Notes under the pieces: generated by a model | What the model was told of the DNA's origin: nothing | What the model saw: the letters and a program-made list of their open reading frames with translations, nothing else | The model's database searches: none | In this document: piece after piece, positions 49,213-64,000 of the stretch | How the letters are laid out: every line of letters begins with the position of its first letter | Numbering within the stretch: position 1 is the stretch's first letter | Program-made: the position numbers and the translations under genes | NCBI RefSeq assembly: GCF_033807715.1 | Contig: NC_084587.1 | Coordinates: 29,205,017-29,269,016, forward strand | Length of the DNA stretch: 64,000 nt | DNA from: Cololabis saira | Taxonomy: Eukaryota > Chordata > Actinopteri > Beloniformes > Belonidae | Reading direction: 5' to 3'

Positions 49213-49675
49213 CCTGAGGCCTCTTCATCTCATCAGTAGAAATCTATTCTGCTCAGACTCATCCAATAAGGTGGGTAATGATACTCCACTTTAATATTGG
49301 GACTGTCCAAATTGAACACATTTAAACTTTAATGCCAGTCAAGTCCTGGGGAGAATGTAATCCGCCCCTCTTTGTGCGGGTTTTGTGTGCAAACGTGTTT
49401 CAATGAGTGTATTTTAAAGGTAGATGAGCGTGAGCCCACGTGCATCTATTTTGGTTCAGTGTAACTCACTTGAGGTTTTTCTTCCTTTGTTGCTCCGCTA
49501 ATGAATTTAAAAATTGTGAATTATTTTAAAGAGGATGTAGAGACATGAAAGGAAAATAGAGCGATATGCTGCAAAGAGGATGTCCAAGTGGCTGAAGTAA
49601 AGAGGAGCCTGTTGAGAGGAGCGTTGTGATGAGAAAAACATGGCTCAAACATTTCAACACTTGTCCTCATCCAGC
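49213..49675. other. Unassigned non-coding sequence
   Basis: Nothing recognisable beyond an ordinary complex sequence. Confidence 0.4.
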
Positions 49676-50405
49676 GTTGTAGTCGAGTCACCGAACTTTG
49701 AGTCTGTGTCAGGTCAAGTCATTCAAGAAAGATCTGAGTTAAGTCCACATCGAGTCCAATGTCAATGATACAGATGACAGCATTTTAAAAGCATACAGAG
49801 TCTTTAAAACACATTTTTATCAAACAGTTACATAGTTTTAGCCAAGCAACTTACATTGAAGTCAATAAAATTTACATGAACTTACAAATGGACATTTTAA
49901 CTGGAACGCCAACTTCAACCCACTGACAGTTTTTTCTCAAAGGCTCTGCACTCGCTACAAACTGAGCCAAACTCATTATTGTAACTCGTAGTTCTCTGGA
50001 TGAATTCTTGCCAAGTGACGACTGAAATTGTTCCCATAATCTCAAAATTATTATTTAACAAAACAACAAAAAGAAGTGAGGCTTCATCTCTGATTTACAA
50101 ATTCAAAAATACTTTATTAAACCCCAAGGGAAATTAATGGTTGCATTACATTTACATTATTTAAGTGTCTTCAAAGATCCATTGCGGAGGATTACTGGAA
50201 GGCTACAGCGGCTCTTAAGAAGCCTCAGTGTTGTCCATGATGTTCTTCATTTAATGAAATATCCTCCTTGCTCCTTTCCTTTTTTCAAGTTTAATCTTTT
50301 TAGCTTTTTATGACTCCGAATGCTGTTAATACACGAGTCCGAGTCCAAGTCTGAGTCAGCGCTCAATTTTTAAAATGACTGCTTAAGTCGTGGACTCCAC
50401 TATGC
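49676..50405. mobile_element. GAGTC-rich interspersed repeat, degenerate, ~730 bp
   Basis: The left edge (GTAGTCGAGTCACCGAACTT then GAGTCTGTGTCAGGTCAAGTC) and right edge (CGAGTCCGAGTCCAAGTCTG then AAGTCGTGGACTCCACTATG) are both built from GAGTCC/AAGTC-type short units, with roughly inverted outer ends (GTAGTCGAGTCAC against the complement GTGGAGTCCAC). This resembles a fish repeat with GAGTCCGAGTCAAGTC-style ends. No target duplication is identified. Confidence 0.5.
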
Positions 50406-50587
50406 TGCTACAAACCTGTCCTCATCCTCCTCAGAGTCTTTTGAGTATTATCTTGAGTATCTGGAGACTCTATTTATCAGAGAAAATAAATAAAACCATG
50501 AATGAAACTCCTGGGCCCAGATAGAGAGTAAAACCCCCCAAAAAACATGAATTGAAAAATTATGATATTGCATCAAATGTTCTTGGG

Positions 50588-50887
50588 AGGCAGCATGGTG
50601 GCTTGGTAGTTGTTGCCTAGCAGCAAGAAGGTCCCCGGTTTGACTCCCTGGACCTGGCGGGGGTCTTTCTGTGTGGAGTTTGCATGTTCTCCCCGTATTT
50701 GCGTGGGTTCTCACAGTCCAAAAACATGCATCTTAGGTTGATTGATGTTTCGCAATTGCTCATAGGTGTGAGTGTGAGTGTGTCTGGTTGTTTGTATATG
50801 TGGCCTCTCATCTGTGATTAGCTGGGATAGGCTCCAGCAGACCCCCGTGACCCTGCAAAGGATAAAGTGGGTATAGAAGATGGATGA
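50588..50887 (+). mobile_element. tRNA-related SINE, copy D
   Basis: The head GGCAGCATGGTGGCTTGG (A-box-like) and GGTTTGACTCC (B-box-like) is followed by GGAGTTTGCATGTTCTCCCC, AGTCCAAAAACATGCATC and TGGGATAGGCTCCAGCAG, and a short GATGGATGAT tail. It is the least interrupted copy and lacks an expanded tail. Confidence 0.8.
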
Positions 50888-55515
<4,628 letters not shown>

Positions 55516-55524
55516 ACTCAGTGC

Positions 55525-56125
55525 GTTTACATGCATTAACAGAAATTCAAATTGTTGCCTTAATCCGACCGATATCAACGTTTTAAAAGCCATGTATACA
55601 CCTTAGCTGGCTGTAGTCGAACGGAATCTCTTGAGATCGAGCTATTAGTGCCAGTTAATGTGGTCTTAACTCGAGTTATTTCGGCATGTACGTATACGCA
55701 ACCCACGCTTAACCGCGCTACTGACTGCCCCGGGATGAGCCGCAGGAGCGGGAATAAAAACAGTGACGGCATCACAACGACACGATAACAGAAGAAGAAG
55801 AGGGAGACTTCATTTTGCATTTGCATCTTACCTGCAACATGATCAGGCTTCGTATGTATGAAATTTACAGAGCTGCAGCATCATTAGCGTCCATTTCTTT
55901 GCATGTTGTTGTCTTCCTTTGCGCTTGTTTACTAATTGTACAGGAAGAATGCCAATGCGAAAATGCGTTTGGCGCCGCCTAGCGTCGTAGAGTCAAATGC
56001 ACCTCACTCAATAATTGAATGGTCGTCTCGTGCATGTATACTCAGATTTCTCTGAAACTCTAGTTTAATCCTTAGCTAGATTGTTGCCAATAGCTTGATT
56101 TAGATGTGCATGTAACTGCACTGTG
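55525..56125. mobile_element. MITE with CAGTGCGTTTACATGCA-type ends, ~600 bp
   Basis: Left CAGTGCGTTTACATGCA and right (complement) CAGTGCAGTTACATGCA match in 15 of 17 positions. Further inward, CTAGATTGTTGCC near the right end echoes AAATTGTTGCC near the left. No transposase frame. Its terminal core GCGTTTACATGCA is shared with the element at 62677-63339. The superfamily is not assigned because no clear target duplication is visible. Confidence 0.65.
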
Positions 56126-56427
56126 CACAAACATGTGAGCAGGGTGGCGAGTGCCATGGTGGGTGCGTCTGAGCCTTTGGGTGTCCCTTGGTGACAACTT
56201 CATCCTACCAGTAAATAAGCTTTTGTGATAGCAGGGTGTTTATAGGGGTATTTATACACAGTTCTTTTGTGATGCGACTTTATGTAAGTTTGTGAATAAC
56301 GTGTCTGATATTTAAAAAGACTGGTTACTATAAAACATTTAAAAGTAGCCCCCAAGTAGCCTCCAGGGCCAATTTGATGGGCTGATGCTCGTGTTGAAAA
56401 AAGCTCAACCTTTGAGTCTTCTACTTA

Positions 56428-56892
56428 AGCCTGAATTAAGGTTCTGCGTCAAACCAACGCAGAGCACACGCCGTCACTGTGACGCCGTCGTGAACCTTCG
56501 GACTTCTCCGTCACTCCATTTGGCCGCGGTGCAGTACCCCCCGTGACCGCTAATTTGTGATCTTTTCCTGAATGGTTTATCCGACTTTTTCCGGTCACAG
56601 TGAATCAAAGAGATAAGGACAACTATTGTGCAAAAAAACAAAACAAAAACAATCACACATAGACGAAGAAAAGAGCACTGAAAGTTCACGTCTGCTTCAA
56701 ACCGGAAACCGGAAATGTGTTGCTACCAAGCGAACCAATCACAGCCCTCTCGGTCTGCGTGTGGTCTGCGTCGCGTAGTTAGAATTTTCGGGAGGTACGC
56801 GTCAGTGACGCTGTCAGTGCCGGCGTGTGGTCTGCGTCGTACCACACGCCGTAGGCACGGCGTCGTTTTGACGCAGAACCATAACTCAAGCT
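56428..56892. mobile_element. Palindromic MITE copy with TTA target duplication, 465 bp
   Basis: TTA at 56425-56427 and 56893-56895 flanks inverted ends AGCCTGAATTAAGGTTCTGC and (complement) AGCTTGAGTTATGGTTCTGC. Inside, CG-rich inverted blocks (AACGCAGAGCACACGCCGTC against ACACGCCGTAGGCACGGCGT) make strong secondary structure. The 3-bp TTA duplication supports a PIF/Harbinger-type origin. It is the longest member of the family whose short copies are nested in the TTAA MITEs. Confidence 0.7.
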
Positions 56893-56895
56893 TTA

Positions 56896-58469
56896 TTCAG
56901 AAAGCAGTGCAACACATCAATGGACAGCAAAGCTATTGACACCTCCAGCACAGGCAGGCTGAGTTTGCAGTCACTGTTTCATTAGTGGGAACCAAATCTA
57001 CTTAGGTTTCAGTAACAAAAAATGTTGGCAGGTTAGAGGCTGTGGAGGATGTGAGAATACAGCCAACCAAGGATGTGTGAAGGGTGTAAGTAACAAAAGT
57101 TAAAGGATCCAAAACAGACAAGGTAAAAGTGCATGAGAATTGAAAAGTTAATTCAATGAATTGTGGATGTTGAAACAATAGAATGAAATCAACAGTGATT
57201 TATCAGAACAACACGGTTTCAAATGTCAATGAAGTCAATCAAATCAACGGACAATCTAAAATTGTATTAGGTTTTCATTACTTTAGTTTTAATCTGCAAG
57301 TGTGCTCGTCACTCTTTGTTGCTTTCACCCTTGAGGTCTCTACCTTGAAATGATAAATGGCAAATTTGTGTTGTGAATGATAAACATTGCTTTGTTTTTT
57401 ATTTTTATGAAAACACACTTAGATTTATCAAATTGCATGACAAATCATGGATTATCAGTTCACTTCTATTTTATCTGTTTCAGTTTTCAACACAAAAGCA
57501 TTTTCTTTTAATTTCTATCATCCCTAAAAATGATTAATTACAGAATGGAAGACTGTCTTGAATGACTCCTTCTCACGGATGCCTTTAACTCATGGGGATG
57601 TAGATTTTGCAGGATTTTGTAAATTTATATAAAACCTTTTTACATTCTCAATTTCAGACTTATTTCATCATCTGACAAACAATAGATAAAGAAAGAAAAT
57701 ATGTGAATGAAATCCGCTTTATTGGGAATTTGCAAGAGTAAAGAAAGTAGAAGAAAGGTAAAGGGCTGACACGAAGCAGAACATAAATGCCACACGATAA
57801 CATTGTAAATAAATGATTAAATAAAAAAACGTATCTGTATTAGTATTAGTGTGTCATGTCAGTGAGTCTCAAAGCCTTGGTACTGTACGTCACATTTTCA
57901 GGGTAGGGTTACATTTATACATGATGTGTTTCCACTCTGATTGTTGCTTCGTATTTGACTACCTGAAGTCAAAGTTTTCACCAGTGAAAGGAGTTTAAGA
58001 CTCCACATAATACGAATATCAGAAGTACGACAGATGTAAAACTCATGTCACTGATGTCTAAGAAATACATGCTGCTTTTTTTTTAGATAGCTCGCTGGCT
58101 TTGATCACATGATATGGAAAATATTTAACTTTTTGTGTGATGCATTTTCTTCTTACTGTGAAAGTTCTTACTGGAAGTTCTTCTTACTGGAAATCAGTTG
58201 GCGGCCACTCCTTTTCTGTTATGCAGACAAGATGGCAGGAGTAAATGTAAACGAAACATTCATCTTTTTGACAGATGCATTGATCGTAGAGGACTTTGCA
58301 TGTGGTGTCAAGAAGACTCGTAAGCATCCAAAATGGCACGTCCAAACAGGACATACATTGAGACAAGTAATGTGCATGTTTACAGCAGAGTGTGAATAAG
58401 CAACTGTGTGATAACTTTAATGGACACTATACTACAGTTTCTACATCCGTTAACTAATGCTTATTTTAG
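56896..58469. other. Unassigned AT-rich non-coding sequence
   Basis: No exon or repeat end is recognised. TCTTACTGG-type text is repeated at 58150-58190 (AGTTCTTACTGGAAGTTCTT). Confidence 0.4.
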
Positions 58470-58800
58470 TTTGGGGCGTTGGGGTAGCAGCCTAAGCCAT
58501 TTGGCCCAAGCCTCTCTCTCTCCCCAGCCTCTAGCCCTAACAGAAGAAAGCTGTTCCCAAACCATCTGAGCAATATGCTCGTCCCGGGTCTGCCTCGTGG
58601 CCTCTGCTGGGTTGGGCAATCCCAAAAATACACCTCCCCAGGGACGCGTCCAGGAGGCATCCCAACCAGATGCCCAAACCTCAACTGGCTCTTCTTGATG
58701 TGGAGGAGCAGTAAGTCTAGTCTGTCCTGAGTTACAGAGCTTCTGCCCCAGCCCTCTGGGAGAGTCCAGCCAAGGAAACGCACTTCAGCTGCTCCAGTAT
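58470..58800 (-). mobile_element. LINE 3' fragment, same family as 1854-2180
   Basis: The minus strand reads RSSVTQDRLDLLLLHIKKSQ, then GHLVGMPPGRVPGEVYFWDC, then PTQQRPRGRPGTS, with GEVYFWDCPT in place of the other copy's REMFWACPT. Frameshifts and missing segments show it is inactive. It has no GGAT tail, so its 3' end was also lost. Confidence 0.75.
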
Positions 58801-61025
<2,225 letters not shown>

Positions 61026-61029
61026 TATA

Positions 61030-61262
61030 GTGGAGGAGGGAGGGCACAACCCTGCGACCCGAGAGACCAGAGGCCGACAAGGAAGAAACCCGAACCCAGG
61101 CCACCAGCCGCCCCACGGAGGGCCAGAAGAGGGGCAGGAGGAAACCCCCCGCCAGCAAGGCCCGTCCCCTCCCAGGGACGACCGCGGGAGGAGCAGCCAG
61201 GAAACCCACGGTGAGCGACCAGGACCCAGCTAACACCAGCCACCCGGCATGGGCCGATCATG
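61030..61262. other. GC-rich island of unknown nature
   Basis: About 230 bp markedly richer in G and C than its surroundings, with CCAGGCCACCAGCCGCCCC and GAGGAGCAGCCAGG-like text, few CpG clusters and purine/pyrimidine alternation of blocks. Open frames occur on both strands, as expected for GC-rich DNA lacking stops. It resembles GC-rich fish repeat text but I cannot name the element. A CpG-island or exon reading is less likely. Confidence 0.5.
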
Positions 61263-61800
61263 CGGCCAGGAGGAATTGTTTTGCATGATTCTCCAGCTGA
61301 ATGTTCACACGGGTTGTTCAGAGGCAGATGCACAAGGCCTTTTGAAAGTTTTTTTCTGTTGTGAAATTCACAATGTCTTGGAAGTAGTTTTTGATCAACC
61401 AATCAAACCAGTTCTGTATCCTGTCATTTTCCATCCTGTCATTTTCCATAGCATTGCATAGCTGTGCTGGTTTGCAGATAAATCCCCATCCTTGGATCAA
61501 TGCATTTGCATTGACTGAAAAAAACATGACGTTGGAGAGTGGCCATGTATTTATTTATTTTTTTCATTTTTTGAGTACCAGGCTTCGACACTCAGTCTGT
61601 GGGGGCTGGCTCTCTTTTAAAGAGGTCATTCAAGGATGACACTTGGTTGTTACAGAAGTGGAGTGACTTAATCCTATCCTACTTTAATCCACACATTTTA
61701 ACAGAGGAACATGTGAATGTGTGTTTGTAACCGCATGTGTACAGAAGAAGGTGGTGAAGCCTCCTTTGACATTTTTGCTCTTTTTCCTTTAATTCCTCAG
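61263..61800. other. Unassigned sequence with a 15-bp tandem duplication
   Basis: A CCTGTCATTTTCCAT unit occurs twice in tandem at about 61420-61449. It may continue the unknown element of the GC-rich island. Confidence 0.4.
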
Positions 61801-62051
61801 TATCTGCTGCATCAGCCAGGCTCCATGCAGCGCAATGACATCATCTAAAGGAGACGGTGGGAGATGATTGACACTATCCTCTGACTGTCAGTCATCATCA
61901 CCATCATCTAAAGCTGTGTTTATCTGTAGCAGTGACTGACGGACAGGTGTGTGTGTGCACCTTCCAACAGACATCAACACACACACAGAGCGCATTTTAA
62001 ATATTAAGGATGGAGGAGCTTACTTGCTGATGCGATACATCAATCACCCTG
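61801..62051 (+). other. Candidate non-coding (5' UTR or lncRNA) exon
   Basis: A strong acceptor (TTTTTCCTTTAATTCCTCAG, ending 61800) and a near-consensus donor (CTG|GTGAGTAAG, GT at 62052-62053) bracket 251 nt. All three forward frames contain stops, so it cannot be an ordinary internal coding exon. It could be a UTR or lncRNA exon, or chance splice-site matches. Confidence 0.3.
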
Positions 62052-62053
62052 GT

Positions 62054-62676
62054 GAGTAAGCATACTCTATCTTTTTTGTTGTTTTTTTCAGTACATGCCT
62101 GTGCTGGTGTTAGGTTTATCGGCTCGACAGGTGCAACCAAACAAACATGGTTGCAAAAAGCAGTTTATAAATCTGTTCAATCCTTCAGTTTTGCCTATGA
62201 TACAGATTTTTAACAGGACCGGATATTTTGGCGAATGGAGAATTTTGAAATGCTAAATGTGACTACAGCCCTTGTTTCACCAGGCTCAGAAACACCTGTT
62301 CTGACTGCACTGTGCTGTGTTGTTTCAAAAGTGGAGAACGTCTGAGCACTGATTGTTTGGTCATTTGTGAAAATTTAACTCGTCTGGTCTGATATCATGC
62401 GACAATCACAACAATAGTCTGGTGCATTTAAAAATGTAAGTAAAAGGTTACACTTACTTCCACAGCAGGAGCTGTAGCTGTTGCTAGCTTGTCTGTTTTG
62501 CCATTAGCCTTATTGAAAAGAATGATAGTGCCAAATAAATGTTGTCCTTTTGTGCTTATAGTATGATCGCCCATGGTTGAAAACTCCACCTCTAACTTGT
62601 TAACCTTTGGCCTTCACTGTTTTCAAGAAGAATGGGACAAAATAAAAACTAAAATGCCTAATTTCCTGTCCTGGCT
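62054..62676. other. Unassigned non-coding sequence
   Basis: Nothing recognisable. Confidence 0.4.
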
Positions 62677-63339
62677 TGACTGCGTTTACATGCACTCTAT
62701 AATCCTTTTAAAACCCGAATATTGGCAATAACCTGGATTTGCACGGCCATGTAAACACCAATAACCCCTTTGAATAACCCGAATTTGCTCATATTCCGGT
62801 TTTTAAAAACCTGAATATGACCCCTGGGTTACTCCTTTTAAAACCCGAATATTCGGTCATGTAAACGCCTAACGGGATATCCCCATCAAACGGAACATGA
62901 ATTTGTTTTCTGCGCATGCTCTGTTCACAAGGAATCCTGGTCTTTTGAGTCCAGGAAGTTCTTATAAACATGGAGAAACGAAAGACCACGTCACACTTTT
63001 GGAGTGAGGAGGAGACTAATCACTTCATAAATGTAATGAAGGATATGAACATTTTGGCATTTGTAGACGGTAGAAAGTACGGGGATAGCGAGATTTACAA
63101 GAAGGTGAGCGAAAAGTTGCGCGAAGCAGCATTTGTTTTGAATTGATGACGTGATGACGCTAATTGCGTCATCACGTTCTCCGCGCGTCACTGGTTTGAT
63201 CGGGATATCCTGAATGATAAATCACCATGTAAACAGGGATAACCCTGTTTGCTCACGCATGTAAACGGAATATTCCGAATGTTTCAGTAACCGGAATATT
63301 AGCAATAACCCGAATTTTGACTGCATGTAAACGTAGTCA
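62677..63339 (+). mobile_element. DNA transposon with TGACTGCGTTTACATGCA ends, carrying a SANT-like ORF
   Basis: Left TGACTGCGTTTACATGCA and right (complement) TGACTACGTTTACATGCA match in 17 of 18. Subterminal AACCCGAATAT/CCGGAATATT-type motifs recur in both orientations (for example near 62715, 62765, 62845, 63265 and 63290). The 663-bp unit encodes a short Myb/SANT-like protein but no transposase, so it is non-autonomous. A Harbinger relation is inferred from the SANT-like ORF, but the target duplication is unclear. Confidence 0.75.
62970..63146 (+). CDS. Short Myb/SANT-like ORF (58 aa) in the TTTACATGCA element
   Basis: Starting at ATG 62970, the frame gives MEKRKTTSHFWSEEETNHFI, then a helix with NVMKDMNILAFVDGRKYGDS, then EIYKKVSEKLREAAF, and stops at TGA 63144-63146. 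The WSEEET start, the conserved DGRK-type turn and IYKKVSEKL follow the Myb/SANT-like domain of the Myb_DNA-bind_4 type, whose missing continuation would be the basic recognition helix (family pattern RT-EQCR-KIK-L). The domain is thus cut after about two helices, probably by internal deletion, and is unlikely to bind DNA alone. Such proteins occur in fish Harbinger-type transposons and their domesticated relatives. Confidence 0.6.
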   Translation: MEKRKTTSHFWSEEETNHFINVMKDMNILAFVDGRKYGDSEIYKKVSEKLREAAFVLN

Positions 63340-64000
63340 TTGTAATAAGGTTTATTGGTCGCTGGCACGCGACGTAATGGTGTGTTAACGCCACCAACCA
63401 TGCTCAAAATCCTCAAAACCAGAGTGCCTTTTCTGTGTTGTGAGAAGGTAATAAAACTTTGTTTTCCTGACTTTTATTTACATTTTATTTTGGATTGAAT
63501 TTCAGGCCTGACATGCAAAAATGTATATTCTATTATTTTTCATGGGTTTTTGTTCATCTTGGTTTTCTTTTTTTCTGTTGTTTTTTTTGTGTTTGATTTT
63601 GAAGTCCATGGCCTTCCCTCCCCATCTGCTTCTTCCCTGATTGTCCACACCTGTATATTGTAAACACACATGTCCATATATTGTCCTCAGATCAATGAAC
63701 AGATCACCATCAACTTGTCACCAGGATCTGGACTGATGTGATAGTGACCCATTCATTTAAAATGGGGTGTTAGAGCTGGAAACATCTAAAACAACATCTA
63801 AAAAGACCACTGCTGTATTTTATTTCAGTGTTGATGATCTTTCATCTTGGCTCTGCTTTCAGGTGTTTAGGTGCTGATAATCCTGCTGTGGGAGTGGTCT
63901 TTTGGACCCATCCCCCAGAGAACCTCCGTCTCAGCGTTGCCTGGGTCATTTTTATGGTGTCATTTCAACATCAAATAATCAAAACTCAAAATCTGAGAAT
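63340..64000. other. Unassigned non-coding sequence
   Basis: No exon or terminus is recognised. The T-rich text at 63530-63680 has a repeat-like feel but lacks a diagnostic motif. Confidence 0.35.

Overview
This window looks like non-coding DNA from a teleost fish, probably a spiny-rayed one. It is AT-rich and crowded with long (CA/GT)n, (AT)n, (CATC)n and (CT)n microsatellites. It also carries the mixed load of interspersed repeats usual in fish: degenerate LINEs, a SINE whose tail ends in GGAT repeats, a young 5'-truncated L1, PIF/Harbinger-like elements, TTAA-flanked foldback MITEs, a Tc1 relic and a hAT-like end. I found no bacterial operon, rRNA, CRISPR array or confident functional tRNA. 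I also found no convincing multi-exon host protein gene, so the window is best read as intergenic or intronic. These family names come from recognising motifs and termini, not from a database search.

Layout. 1-4.8 kb: microsatellites, two opposed LINE pieces, and an 890-bp Harbinger-like element (2295-3184) carrying an intact Myb/SANT-like ORF. 4.8-17 kb: mostly unique sequence with TTAA-flanked MITEs (6416-6836, 10799-11966), a Tc1 scrap near 9.3 kb and a GC-rich hAT-like end near 16 kb. 17-26.4 kb: a decayed L2-type LINE, SINE copies and simple repeats. 26.4-29.7 kb: a 953-bp TTAA MITE and a 1.83-kb L1 insertion with a 12-bp target duplication and an unbroken 536-codon ORF. 29.7-41.5 kb: quiet sequence with TAATTA-rich blocks that resemble conserved non-coding elements, a third TTAA MITE, a SINE, and a second Harbinger-like copy (36903-38087) interrupted by a 408-bp element with perfect 46-bp inverted termini. 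41.5-64 kb: simple repeats, a perfect DR1 nuclear-receptor-type site (45773-45785), a GAGTC-rich repeat (49.7-50.4 kb), two elements sharing a GCGTTTACATGCA-type terminus (one with a 58-codon SANT-like ORF), a GC-rich island (61.0-61.26 kb) and one candidate non-coding exon (61801-62051).

How the parts relate. The Myb/SANT ORFs sit in elements that lack a transposase, so they look like deletion derivatives of Harbinger-type elements, whose autonomous forms encode a transposase plus a Myb-like DNA-binding partner. Three unrelated MITE types carry similar promoter-like modules: a GC box with an inverted CCAAT box, and in some a CRE-like site. If active, they would scatter promoter or enhancer modules across this gene-poor region. 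The TAATTA-rich blocks suggest developmental regulatory sequence, but that is an inference from base patterns alone.
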